A DNA stretch of 64,000 nucleotides from Mesorhizobium sp. AR10 (GTDB lineage: Bacteria > Pseudomonadota > Alphaproteobacteria > Rhizobiales > Rhizobiaceae), in contig NZ_CP080524.1 of NCBI RefSeq assembly GCF_024746795.1, forward strand, positions 4,876,001-4,940,000, read 5' to 3'. Positions within the stretch are counted from its first letter, which is position 1. Each line of letters begins with the position of its first letter. The notes below the pieces were generated by a model that saw only the letters and a program-made list of their open reading frames with translations, was not told where the DNA came from and ran no database searches. The position numbers and the translations under genes were made by a program. Positions 33,172-43,886 of this stretch are shown piece by piece.

Positions 33172-33913
33172 ATGGCGCTCAAGCTCATTGGGGCCGGTTT
33201 CGGCCGCACCGGCACGTGGTCGACCTTTGCCGCGCTGAACAGGCTCGGCCTGCCCTGCTATCACATGCAAGGAAGTGATCCTGAACAAGGCTAACAAGGG
33301 CCATCTCGATTTCTGGCGCAAGGTGGCCAACAGCGCGCCCGGCACGCAGCATGACTGGAACCGGGTTTTTGCCAACTACACGGCGACGGTCGACAATCCC
33401 GGCTGCTGCGTGTGGCGGGAATTGATGGCCGCAAATCCCGATGCCAAGGTGCTGCTGACGCTGCATCCGCGCGGCGCCGAAGCCTGGTACGACAGCACGA
33501 TCGACACGATCTACTTCACCGAGAATGTCTGGCAGTTCAAGATCCTGGAATGGTTGACGCCATTCGGCCGAAAATTCGGCGACATGTCGCGCAAGCTGGT
33601 GTGGGGCCGCGCATTGGCCGGCGTAATGGACGACCGCGACAAGGCGATCGAGCGCTACAACGCCTACACCGAGGAGGTGAAGGCTGCGGTGCCGCCGGAA
33701 AAGCTTCTGGTGTTCAAGGTGACCGATGGCTGGGGGCCGCTGTGCCGGTTCGTCGGCGTGGCGGAACCGGCCGAGCCGTTCCCGAACCTGAACGACCGCG
33801 CCAGCCTGAAGAAGATCATCCGCGACGTCATCACGGGCGCCTACATCATGCTGGGGCTGTCGATCGCAGCGGGCGCGGTGGCAATTGCGGCGCTGTGGTG
33901 GTGGCTGGCGTAG
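33172..33913 (+). pseudogene. Sulfotransferase family protein, frameshifted near the N-terminus
   Basis: The ATG at 33172 begins MALKLIGAGFGRTGTWSTF, the PAPS-binding 5' loop of the family, then LGLPCYHM, and hits a stop at 33293. The next frame picks up at about 33268 (ILNKANKGHLDFWRKVANSA) and runs to 33913, with VLLTLHPRGAEAWYDST and VFKVTDGWGPLCRFVGV and a C-terminal membrane helix. One extra C in CACATGCAAGG explains the shift. A shorter protein from the ATG at 33275 would lack the PAPS loop. Confidence 0.8.
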
Positions 33914-34148
33914 TGAGCGTGCGGCGTAGGTCGTCCCTAAGGGATCTAGTGCCTGCGGCGGGATTGTCGGCATATTAGAATAAGCGCATATTGCTGCAGA
34001 CCGAAGCGTCGCTCCGGTCATCAACCGCCGTTGGCCATGGCTGCCCAGGCGGTCCACAGGCCACGTCAAATGTCAGTGAAAAGATAAACAGCGCCGTGTT
34101 GCTCAATCAATCGAGCAGCCCGAGACGCGATATTGGGAGGAGATAGCC

Positions 34149-34463
34149 ATGAAGGTCACCGTGTTGGCGAATTACGAACCCCACGCCGCCAAAGGACTGA
34201 TGCAGGGCTCAGACCGGGGAGCTGCAATCAAGGCGCTTTTTGAAAGCGTCGGCGGCAAGATGGCCAGCCTGATGTTTACGCGCGGCATCTATGACGTCGT
34301 CGTCAATGGTGAGGTGCCAAATCAGGCCGCCGGGATGGGCCTGGCCCTTGCGGTGCGGGCAAGCGGTTCGGTGAGCGACCTTGTTATCCTCGAAGAACTC
34401 GACATGAAGGCCGTGCTCGCGGCCGCCAACAAGGCCGCCGGCACCTACAAGCCCGCCGGCTGA
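34149..34463 (+). CDS. GYD domain protein
   Basis: This is a 104-residue protein with GGGAGGAG upstream. GGKMASLMFTRGIYDVVVNG contains the G-x-Y-D motif of GYD proteins, followed by ALAVRASGSVSDLVILEELD. It is a single alpha/beta domain of the ferredoxin-like type. Function unknown. Confidence 0.75.
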   Translation: MKVTVLANYEPHAAKGLMQGSDRGAAIKALFESVGGKMASLMFTRGIYDVVVNGEVPNQAAGMGLALAVRASGSVSDLVILEELDMKAVLAAANKAAGTYKPAG

Positions 34464-34522
34464 TCGGCCCGGCCGACCATTGAAGGCAGCACGGCTCGGT
34501 TGAACGTGCTGCCGGGTCCCGA

Positions 34523-34590
34523 AATGAAAGACGATGCGCCGGACAAGCTGCTGGTGTTCAGGATGGCTGGCGCCGCTGTGCCGCTTCCCC
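34523..34590 (+). pseudogene. Scrap of a second sulfotransferase gene
   Basis: PDKLLVFRMAG and the following GCCGCTGTGCCG match PEKLLVFKVTDGWGPLCR of the gene at 33172-33913 at the DNA level, with a small deletion. No start or further homology remains. It looks like a decayed duplicate. Confidence 0.5.
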
Positions 34591-34595
34591 TGGCC

Positions 34596-36254
34596 CTAGC
34601 TGCGCTGGGCCTTGCCCTCATTGGCCAGATACTGGTGGACGAAGGCGATAGCCATGCTGCCCTCGCCGACCGCTGAGGCAACCCGCTTGACCGGGCTCAG
34701 GCGCACGTCGCCGCAAGCGAAAACGCCGGGCGCGCTGGTCTCGAGCAGATAGGGGTCGCGGCCGTGCGACCAGCGCCCGGCCTTCTTCACATCGTCGCCG
34801 GTCAGCACATAGCCGCGTGCATCGCGCACGACATCGGCCGGCAGCCATTCGGTCTCGGCGTTGGCGCCGATGAAGACGAACAGCCCGCCGCAATCGTGCC
34901 GGCTGACCTCGTTGCTCGCCTTGTCGAGGATGTCGATCGCCGTCAGATGCGTCTCGCCGTGCACGGCCTGGACTTCTGATCGAACCTGGACTTTCACGTT
35001 CGATTTCGCCCTGAGCTGCTCGATCAAATAGTGGGACATGCTGTCGGCAAGCGACGGGCCGCGCACCAGCAGTGTGACGTTGCGCGCATGGCCGGAAAAA
35101 TGCAGCGCCGCCTGCCCGGCCGAATTGCCGGCGCCGATCAGGAAGACGTCCAGCCCATGGGTGGTGTTGGCCTCGCTGCGCGCGGCGCCGTAGTAGACAC
35201 CCTTGCCGATCAGCCGGTCGAACCCGTCGATGGCGAGACGCCGCCAGGTCACGCCGGTCGCAAGGATGAGGCTGCGCGCCCGCACGACATCGGTGCCGTC
35301 GAGAAACAGATCGTGGGTGGCGGGATCGATGCCGGCGACGGAGCGGGTGACCAGGATTTCGGCGCCCAGACGCCGCGCCTGCTGCAGCGCGCGGCTGGCG
35401 AGTTCGTCGCCGGAAATTCCGCTGGGAAAGCCGAGATAGTTCTCGATGCGTGACGATGTGCCGGCCTGTCCGCCCGGCGCCTCGCGCTCGACGACGATGG
35501 TGCGCAGGCCCTCGGAGGCGCCATAGACCGCCGCCGCAAGGCCGGCCGGCCCGCCGCCGATGATGGCGACATCGTATTCGGCGCCGCGCGGGCGCGTCTG
35601 CAACCCCAGGCGAATGGCAAGATCGCGCACGGCGGGTGCTTCGATGATCTCGCCATCCGCCAGCTGGGCCACATCGAGGGCCGGTCGGCCCAGGGAAGAC
35701 CAGAACGCTTCGGCATCGGATGTGTCGGGCAACAGCCAGGTGAACGAGATCTGGTTGCGGGCGAGAAACCGGCGCAGCTCGCCGCACGCCGTGTCCCAGC
35801 GATGGCCGACCAGGGTGACGCGCGGCTTCTGCGGCTCGGCCGTGATGCTCTGCAGCCCGCCCAACCGCTCGCGCGCAAGCGCGCTGAGCTTCTGCGACAC
35901 GTCCTTCGAAACCGCCGCGATGGAATAATACTGCTGGACCTCGATGCGCATGACGCGGGACGGTTCGGCGGCGCGATAGCCACCGGGAAAACCCGAGCCG
36001 AGCGCAATCGGCACCTCGCCGAAGATCGTTCCCGGCAGACGCCAGCCGAGCGTGCGTTCGACGCCGTCGAAGGTCTTCACGACCTCGATCTTGCCGGCGA
36101 GAACCGCAAACAGCGCGGCCTCCCCGCCCTCGTGGACCGCGAACTCTCCGGGGCCGAGGCGGAGGTCGGCCGCCGTCCGCGCCAGCCGCTCCAGCTCGGC
36201 CGCCGGCAAACCCGAAAACAACGGGATCGCTCCCACTTCATCGCTTGTCAGCAT
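34596..36254 (-). CDS. cNMP-binding / thioredoxin reductase-like flavoprotein fusion
   Basis: This is a 552-residue protein in three parts. Residues 10-130 are a cyclic-nucleotide-binding-like domain (FAVHEGGEAALFAVLAGKIE, GTIFGEVPIALG). Residues 142-215 look like a thioredoxin/glutaredoxin-type fold (RWDTACGELRRFLARNQISF). Residues 225-540 are a thioredoxin-reductase-like flavoprotein (DVAIIGGGPAGLAAAVYGAS, FLIGAGNSAGQAALHFS, GVFACGDVR). The redox CxxC is replaced by YYGAARSEA, so disulfide transfer of the classic type is not possible. It probably reduces another acceptor under control of the N-terminal domain. Confidence 0.85.
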   Translation of the reverse strand: MLTSDEVGAIPLFSGLPAAELERLARTAADLRLGPGEFAVHEGGEAALFAVLAGKIEVVKTFDGVERTLGWRLPGTIFGEVPIALGSGFPGGYRAAEPSRVMRIEVQQYYSIAAVSKDVSQKLSALARERLGGLQSITAEPQKPRVTLVGHRWDTACGELRRFLARNQISFTWLLPDTSDAEAFWSSLGRPALDVAQLADGEIIEAPAVRDLAIRLGLQTRPRGAEYDVAIIGGGPAGLAAAVYGASEGLRTIVVEREAPGGQAGTSSRIENYLGFPSGISGDELASRALQQARRLGAEILVTRSVAGIDPATHDLFLDGTDVVRARSLILATGVTWRRLAIDGFDRLIGKGVYYGAARSEANTTHGLDVFLIGAGNSAGQAALHFSGHARNVTLLVRGPSLADSMSHYLIEQLRAKSNVKVQVRSEVQAVHGETHLTAIDILDKASNEVSRHDCGGLFVFIGANAETEWLPADVVRDARGYVLTGDDVKKAGRWSHGRDPYLLETSAPGVFACGDVRLSPVKRVASAVGEGSMAIAFVHQYLANEGKAQRS

Positions 36255-36422
36255 GACCCCTCGCGGGAGCCAGTTAGCGATGTTTTTTGGTCGCGATCAA
36301 CAGAAAACCGGCAGAGCCCGTTTTGGCGGATGGAAGCCAGCCAACAGCGGCTCGCGCGGGAATTCGTCAGCGGCGGTGGTGCCGCGAGCGGGACGAAGCC
36401 GAGCTGTTGCTGAGCCTGAGCC

Positions 36423-36578
36423 TTAAAACGGCAGCCGGATTTCGTCGGATTCGATCGTCTCCGGCCAGCCGATGTCCTTCTGGATTTCCGGCGGCAAGTC
36501 CTCCAACACACGCGTTGCTTTCTTGCGCTTGCTGGCTCGTTTGAGAGCGGCTCCAATGCGGGCAAATCGTTTGAACAT
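36423..36578 (-). CDS. Small DUF1127-like protein (51 residues)
   Basis: GGAGG sits 7 bp before the ATG at 36578. The basic N-terminus (MFKRFARIGAALKRASKRKK) is followed by VLEDLPPEIQKDIGWPE, a pattern like the LP..L.DIG core of DUF1127 proteins, some of which bind RNA in alphaproteobacteria. Assignment is by resemblance only. Confidence 0.55.
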   Translation of the reverse strand: MFKRFARIGAALKRASKRKKATRVLEDLPPEIQKDIGWPETIESDEIRLPF

Positions 36579-36851
36579 CGATATCCTCCATATCGTAGCA
36601 GCAGAAAGAGCAGTGCTGCCCTGTCGCGTATGTCGGTTTTGCGGTGCGTCTGTATCCGATCGATTGCGCGGGAACGGTGAAAGACTTCACGAAACCGTGC
36701 CAGACTGAAACATCTGCATGCAAACCAATCTGGCCCGCAAACCCGCAAAGTTGCAGTGAAGGCTTGGGCAGCGTGTCAGCAGTCCGCCGGGCGGCGCTGG
36801 AAATTCCCTGTCCTTTCCAACAAGATGCGCCGACATGCGGGAGGGTTCGAC

Positions 36852-37565
36852 ATGTGCAACCTCTACAACATCACCACCAGCCAGGAGGCCATCCGCCAGT
36901 GGACCCGCGCCTTGCGCGACATCCTCGGCAACCTCGAACCCTCCATCGACATTTATCCCAACCAGCCCGGGCCGGTGGTGCGCAACGTGACGGACGGGCA
37001 ACGCGAGCTTGCCAATCTGCTGTGGGGCATGCCGACGCCGCTTGAGCGGGTGAAGGGCAAGGCCGACTACGGCACGACCAACATCCGCAACCCGCAATAT
37101 GGCCACTGGCAGCAATATCTCGGCGTCGAGAACCGTTGCGTGGTGCCGGTCACCAGCTTTGCCGAGCCCAGCCCGACGCCGGGCGACAAGGACCCGGACA
37201 CGGGCATTCAGCGCAATGTCTGGTTCGCCCTCAACAAGGACCGGCCGCCGTTCTTCTTCGCCGGCCTGTGGACGCGCTGGCAAGGCGTGCGCAAGGTCAA
37301 GGACGGGCCAGGCGACTTCGAGCTCTATGGCTTCCTGACCACCAAGCCCAACGCGCTCATCGCGCCGATCCACGAGAAGGCGATGCCGGTGATCCTGACC
37401 ACGCAAGAGGAAACCGAGACCTGGCTGACCGCGCCGTGGAATGAAGCGAGGCACTTGCAGCGCACCGCGCCTGACGACGCGCTGGTGATCGTCGAGAAGC
37501 CGGCGACGCAGATCAAGTTCCCGCCGCAGGCACCGCCGGCGCCGGCTCAGGGGTCGTTGTTCTAG
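36852..37565 (+). CDS. SOS response-associated peptidase (SRAP/YedK family)
   Basis: This is a 237-residue protein starting MCNLYNITT. The cysteine directly after the initiator methionine is the residue that crosslinks to abasic sites in HMCES/YedK proteins. NRCVVPVTSFAEP (active-site glutamate region) and APIHEKAMPVIL (histidine) are present. It protects abasic sites in single-stranded DNA. An earlier ATG at 36756 would bury the key cysteine and is rejected. Confidence 0.9.
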   Translation: MCNLYNITTSQEAIRQWTRALRDILGNLEPSIDIYPNQPGPVVRNVTDGQRELANLLWGMPTPLERVKGKADYGTTNIRNPQYGHWQQYLGVENRCVVPVTSFAEPSPTPGDKDPDTGIQRNVWFALNKDRPPFFFAGLWTRWQGVRKVKDGPGDFELYGFLTTKPNALIAPIHEKAMPVILTTQEETETWLTAPWNEARHLQRTAPDDALVIVEKPATQIKFPPQAPPAPAQGSLF

Positions 37566-37822
37566 GCCTTGAACTTCTGCAGCACCCAGATGTAGCCCTT
37601 CGGCGGATGGTCCTGGTCGATGAACTGTGCCCTCACCGTCGTGTCTGTGCGGCTGCACCGCTTGCACTTGAACCGGATGGTTTCCAGCGGCTTGTTCCAG
37701 CCCACCACCTTGGCCACGTCGTTGGCCCGGAAGCGGCCGACATGGTAGCAGTGCCCGCATTCGACGATGAGCATCATGTTGGCCTTGGCGGCCCGCCCGA
37801 CGCTGTCCATTGGCCCGGCCAT
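37562..37822 (-). CDS. Small zinc-ribbon protein
   Basis: This is an 86-residue protein. Two CxxC pairs, ECGHC and KCKRC, about 31 residues apart form a likely zinc ribbon; YHVGRFRANDVAKVVGWNKP lies between them. It overlaps the SRAP stop by 4 bp on the other strand and starts 3 bp after the upstream gene, so it is in one operon with 37826-38086. Function unknown. Confidence 0.65.
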   Translation of the reverse strand: MAGPMDSVGRAAKANMMLIVECGHCYHVGRFRANDVAKVVGWNKPLETIRFKCKRCSRTDTTVRAQFIDQDHPPKGYIWVLQKFKA

Positions 37823-37825
37823 GGA

Positions 37826-38086
37826 TCATTTCCGTTTGTAGTAATCCTCAGGCAGCGGCAGGAGGCCAAGCCCGGCCGCGCGAAAATCGGGCTCCTTCTC
37901 CGCTACAGCAGCCATCACCTCGTGCAATTTGTCCGTCAGGCCGCTCAGCTGCCAGAACAGCGCGCCGTTGGCCTTCAGGTGCAATTGCGCCGAAAGCACT
38001 GTTTGGCGCAGGCGCAGCGCATTGTTGATGATTGCCTCCGCGTTGCTTGCAAACAAGCGGTCGTAGCGGCTGTTTCGTCTGCCCAT
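37826..38086 (-). CDS. Small helical hypothetical protein
   Basis: This is an 86-residue protein with GGAGAG before the ATG at 38086. It is helical and charged (RLFASNAEAIINNALRLRQT, GLTDKLHEVMAAVAEKEP). It was originally divergent from the small gene at 40366, but an insertion element now lies between the two. Function unknown. Confidence 0.6.
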   Translation of the reverse strand: MGRRNSRYDRLFASNAEAIINNALRLRQTVLSAQLHLKANGALFWQLSGLTDKLHEVMAAVAEKEPDFRAAGLGLLPLPEDYYKRK

Positions 38087-38317
38087 CGCGGCTCTCCTCG
38101 GCTTGCGAGCAACCGCCCCACCTCCTGACAAATAGGAACGCATTCAGCATATTATACTTTGCGTACCCACCAAGGAGGTGGTACCGTGCTGAATGTTCCA
38201 TTTGAAATTAACGCTGGGGATCGTCCTATCGATGCACCCCCTTGGTCCGATAGCGCCGCACCGATCTGGGCGATCGTCTGTCACTACCCAAGCGCGGCTC
38301 GAAGAAGACGGGCGCTA

Positions 38318-39082
38318 ATGATAGTCAACGGGTACGCGGATGAAACTGAGGACGGCAACGTTTTCGTTCTGGCAGGCTTTGTCGCGCCAGCGGAAGAGTG
38401 GGCTAGGTTTTCAGATGCGTGGCGAGATGCGTTAGACGCAAAACCGAGCATTCGTATCCTGAAATCGAGCGAGGCAATGCGCTCGCCCCCAAGTGGAGAG
38501 TTCTGGGGGATAAGCGCGGAGGCGCGCGATGAAAAACTCCGCCTTCTATATTCGATCATAGATGAGTTTGTAGGCTACAGCGCATCGGTAGTCGTGCATT
38601 TGGAGCCGCTGAAACGAATTGCTGCGGCAAGCGGGTTCCCGAAACAAGCCGCAAATCCGTATTATCATGCATTGAGCAGTTTGGTGTCTAACGTGGCCCG
38701 CGAACAAGGGCGCCAAGGCATCGTAGGCGAGAATGTCGATTGGGTTTTTGACGAGCGCGTAATGGAACAGGGGAAATTGCTTTCAGTGTGGGAAGCCGTG
38801 GTCCATGACTCGCCAGATGATGTGAAGCCAATGATTGGGGCAACTCCAGTTTTCAGGAAGGACCATGAGGTTCTGCCTCTACAGGCAGCAGACTTAGAAG
38901 CATGGTGGTTGAGGCGTAGGTGGGCAGAGAAGCTGAAGGGGATCCCTCGCCTGGAGTACCCTTGGATGCCCGCACAAATCCCAGAAATGGCTAGTGTGTT
39001 GGACGAGGCTGCTCTTGTAACAATATTCGACAAAATGAAAACAGCAGCAACAGACCTAGCCATCCTTGCTGCCGGGGATTGA
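38318..39082 (+). CDS. DUF3800 domain protein (IS passenger)
   Basis: This is a 254-residue protein. YADETEDGNVFVLAGFVAP at the N-terminus and DHEVLPLQAADLEAWWLRRR near the C-terminus are the two acidic clusters of DUF3800, an RNase H-like fold often carried by mobile or defence elements. There is no clear ribosome site, so expression may be low. Convergent with the transposase unit, overlapping the small gene by 27 bp. Confidence 0.75.
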   Translation: MIVNGYADETEDGNVFVLAGFVAPAEEWARFSDAWRDALDAKPSIRILKSSEAMRSPPSGEFWGISAEARDEKLRLLYSIIDEFVGYSASVVVHLEPLKRIAAASGFPKQAANPYYHALSSLVSNVAREQGRQGIVGENVDWVFDERVMEQGKLLSVWEAVVHDSPDDVKPMIGATPVFRKDHEVLPLQAADLEAWWLRRRWAEKLKGIPRLEYPWMPAQIPEMASVLDEAALVTIFDKMKTAATDLAILAAGD

Positions 39083-39268
39083 TCGTTTATCTTTTATCGC
39101 TTGCCGGAAAGCGCGTTCAAAAAGCTCCCCACTTTCATCAGCCCCAAGCCTCCGAGCGGCTTCCTTGAACCGCTCGGATTGCTCTTTCTGACTAAGTTTT
39201 GTTGCCTTTTTGCCGCTTGGCTTTGGGGCGGTATTTGGAGGGTCGCCAGACGCCATAGGGTGCCTCAC
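39056..39268 (-). CDS. Small accessory protein of the IS1595-family element
   Basis: This is a 70-residue protein. Its GTG start overlaps the transposase stop (GTGA), which indicates translational coupling; an internal ATG 12 bp later is an alternative. KLSQKEQSERFKEAARRLGA is a helical basic segment. Similar short proteins occur beside DUF3800 genes (my recollection). Function unknown. Confidence 0.6.
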   Translation of the reverse strand: MRHPMASGDPPNTAPKPSGKKATKLSQKEQSERFKEAARRLGADESGELFERAFRQAIKDKRSIPGSKDG

Positions 39269-40212
39269 CTTGCACTAGTCGTTTCATAGGTCAGGCGCTT
39301 GCCGACGACACCGTCAAGGATGCGTGCGGCGCGCGCTTCATCATTCACACCAAGGGCTACGCGCTGATTGTGGCGGAAGTCAAATTCGGCCAGATAGCGG
39401 TGAAGGTGCTTCTCGGCACAATGCTGGTAGGTGCCGCGCATACCGCGCTTGAAGATGCTGAAATAGCTTTCGATGGTGTTGGAATGCACGACGCCACGAA
39501 CGTACTCGCCAGCCGAATGCTTGACCGAATCGTGAGCGGCGAAGTGATCGCCCATGCCGGTATAGAGGCGGCTTTCGTCGGTGTAGAGGGTGCTTTCGCG
39601 AGCAACGTTGTCAGTCACCAATTCAGCGACGTTGACCTTGGTCGCCTGCGCAACGTGGAAGGTGCGAACCGAACCGCCGCGCTCGATAAGGCCAAGTACA
39701 GCGCGTTTGTTTGACGGGCCGCTCTTGCCCTTCTTGATGAAGGCTTCGCCGCTGGTTCGGGTGGTGCGCTTCTCAGCGCGCGAGCCGAAATAGGTCTCGT
39801 CGGCCTCGACAATCTGACCCTCGCCACCAAGCGGGCCAAGCTTGCCATCGCGCATGGCTTCACGAATGCGGTGGGAGATAAACCAAGCGGTCTTCAAGGT
39901 CACGCCAAGGGTGCGGTGAAGCTGGTTGCTCGAAATGCCCTTCTTGGATGAGGCGATAAGGAAGATCGCCTGTAGCCAATGGTTGAGCTTGACGTGGCTG
40001 GCTTCAAAAATGGTGCCGATCTTCACGGTAAAGGGCTTGCGGCACTGGTAGCACTTGTAAGTGCCAATGCGGGTGCTCTTGCCTTCCATCTTGGAGATGC
40101 GCTCCACGCCGCCGCAATGCGGGCAGGTCGGGCCATTCGGCCAAATCCTGGCCTCTACAAACTTGTAGGCGGCGGCTTCGTCGTGGAAGTGGCGGTCTGA
40201 AAGCACGGACAT
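39265..40212 (-). CDS. IS1595 family transposase
   Basis: This is a 315-residue protein. The N-terminal zinc ribbon has CPHCGG and CYQC. The ISXO2-like DDE domain has IVEADETYFGSR, STLYTDESRLYTG and VVHSNTIESYFSIFKRGMRG, containing the catalytic acidic residues. It is full length and apparently intact. Confidence 0.95.
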   Translation of the reverse strand: MSVLSDRHFHDEAAAYKFVEARIWPNGPTCPHCGGVERISKMEGKSTRIGTYKCYQCRKPFTVKIGTIFEASHVKLNHWLQAIFLIASSKKGISSNQLHRTLGVTLKTAWFISHRIREAMRDGKLGPLGGEGQIVEADETYFGSRAEKRTTRTSGEAFIKKGKSGPSNKRAVLGLIERGGSVRTFHVAQATKVNVAELVTDNVARESTLYTDESRLYTGMGDHFAAHDSVKHSAGEYVRGVVHSNTIESYFSIFKRGMRGTYQHCAEKHLHRYLAEFDFRHNQRVALGVNDEARAARILDGVVGKRLTYETTSAR

Positions 40213-40305
40213 CGGTATAACTCCTTATGGAATCAACCTATTCCGATTGAGTGGGTACGTCAAGTATAATATGCGGAACGCATTCCTCGCCGAGTCAATT
40301 CGTCC

Positions 40306-40331
40306 TTGACATTTTTGTTCTCTTTTTGTTC
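40306..40331 (+). promoter_or_regulatory. Promoter with LexA-type box (GTTC-N7-GTTC)
   Basis: TTGACA at 40306-40311 is followed by GTTC TCTTTTT GTTC at 40317-40331, the LexA recognition pattern of alphaproteobacteria, lying just between the -35 and -10 regions. It suggests SOS control of the following small gene. Confidence 0.7.
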
Positions 40332-40365
40332 ACTATCTCCTAATGAACGATCTGGAGTGACCGCC

Positions 40366-40545
40366 ATGGATCACATCGTGACGCTGGACAGCCGCCAGGA
40401 AGCCGCCCTGCAGGCCATCGCCGACACGTTCATCGCCCAGCACAAGGGCGACGCGGTGAAGGCGCTGAAGGAAATGATCGTGCTGAATGGGCATTTGCAG
40501 GAGCGGCTGGACGCGGTGGAGAGCCGGCGCCGGGCAGTGCGCTAA
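40366..40545 (+). CDS. Small SOS-type hypothetical protein
   Basis: This is a 59-residue protein with GGAG ahead of the ATG. It is helical (SRQEAALQAIADTFIAQHKG, DAVKALKEMIVLNGHLQERL). It has a LexA-type box in its promoter. The insertion element ends 32 bp before the -35 box and leaves the promoter intact. Function unknown. Confidence 0.65.
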   Translation: MDHIVTLDSRQEAALQAIADTFIAQHKGDAVKALKEMIVLNGHLQERLDAVESRRRAVR

Positions 40546-40691
40546 AGCGCTCGGAGGCCGAAATCACGGGCGTAAGATCTGAAAGCTGTCCCACAGCCGA
40601 CATCGAAGCATTTGGAGCGGCGCCTTTTCGATGTTGTTGGGCCGCGTAGACATGACCTCGCGCCAAGAACCGACAATGCACGCTGCGTGGA

Positions 40692-41561
40692 CTAGCCACG
40701 ATAGCGAAGCACATCGACCAGCAGCGCCAATGCCGGTGAGGTGTGACGGCGGCTGGGGTAGTACAGATGATAACCGGGAAACGGTGGGCACCAATCTTCA
40801 AGCACGCGGACAAGCCGTCCATCGGTCACATGCTGCACCACCTGATCCTCTGGCACATAGGCCACGCCGAGGCCGTCCAAGGCAGAGCTCAGCCGCAAGC
40901 CAAGATTGTTGAACACCAATTGGCCATCGCCCCGCACCTTTAACTCACGGCCGTCCTTCTCCAGACCCCACGGAAACAGCCGCATGTTGATGCACTTGTG
41001 CCCAGTGAGTTCCTGCGGGGCTTGCGGGATGGAAAATCGTTCGAAATACGCGGGCGAGCCGACTACAGCCATGCGGATGTCCGGTCCAATGCGAACGGCT
41101 ATCATGTCCTTCGCGACCTGCTCGCCCATGCGCACGCCGGCGTCATACCCTTCCGCCACAATATCGGTGAGACCGTAGTCGACGATGATCTCGACGTTGA
41201 CATCGGGATAGGTGGGCAAAAACCGCTTGAGCGCCGGTTGCAGCACCGAAATAGCGGGATGCTCGCCGGCAGTGATCCGCACCGTTCCAGCTGGAGCATC
41301 ACGCAGCTCGTTCAAGATGGCGAGTTCTGCCTCGATTTCCTCAAATCGCGGCGCCACCGTGCGCAGAAGCCGCTCGCCGGCCTCGGTTGGAGCGACGCTG
41401 CGCGTGGTTCGGGTCAGAAGCCTCAACCCAAGCCGCTCCTCAAGATTGCGGATTGTCTGGCTCAACGCCGATGGGGATACGCCCAGCCTGGCGGCGGCCC
41501 GTGTGAAACTCCGTTCCCGGGCTACCGTCGCAAACGCAGAAAGATCGTTGAAGTTTTGCAT
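40692..41561 (-). CDS. LysR family transcriptional regulator
   Basis: This is a 289-residue protein. FATVARERSFTRAAARLGVS and PSALSQTIRNLEERLGLRLL form the winged HTH, followed by the effector domain (GTVRITAGEHPAISVLQPAL). It is divergent from the aldo/keto reductase operon with 140 bp between starts and probably activates it. Confidence 0.9.
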   Translation of the reverse strand: MQNFNDLSAFATVARERSFTRAAARLGVSPSALSQTIRNLEERLGLRLLTRTTRSVAPTEAGERLLRTVAPRFEEIEAELAILNELRDAPAGTVRITAGEHPAISVLQPALKRFLPTYPDVNVEIIVDYGLTDIVAEGYDAGVRMGEQVAKDMIAVRIGPDIRMAVVGSPAYFERFSIPQAPQELTGHKCINMRLFPWGLEKDGRELKVRGDGQLVFNNLGLRLSSALDGLGVAYVPEDQVVQHVTDGRLVRVLEDWCPPFPGYHLYYPSRRHTSPALALLVDVLRYRG

Positions 41562-41686
41562 GGCTCGATTTGTTAGCCCAGCTAACAGGCTCATGCCGAT
41601 TATAGCACGTTATCTCAGGGTCCCGCATTCCCTACCTTACTTCCAGTTCGAGGCCGAACCGCTGAACCTCATCCGATTTCCCCTGA

Positions 41687-43871
<2,185 letters not shown>

Positions 43872-43886
43872 AGCTGGAGCACGACC

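Larger units (their letters stand above)
38146..40274. mobile_element. IS1595-family insertion element with passenger gene
   Basis: The ends are inverted repeats: GCATATTATACTTTGCGTAC on the left and the complement of GTACGTCAAGTATAATATGC on the right, followed by CCCAC/GTGGG. An 11-bp direct repeat, GGAACGCATTC, flanks the element (38135-38145 and 40275-40285). It contains a transposase, a coupled small gene and a DUF3800 gene. Base composition is visibly more AT-rich than the surroundings, especially in the passenger. Confidence 0.9.

Noticed and set aside
34501..34600. Possible small gene between the GYD and flavoprotein genes
   Set aside because: It has no ribosome site and matches the sulfotransferase end, so I treat it as a gene scrap.
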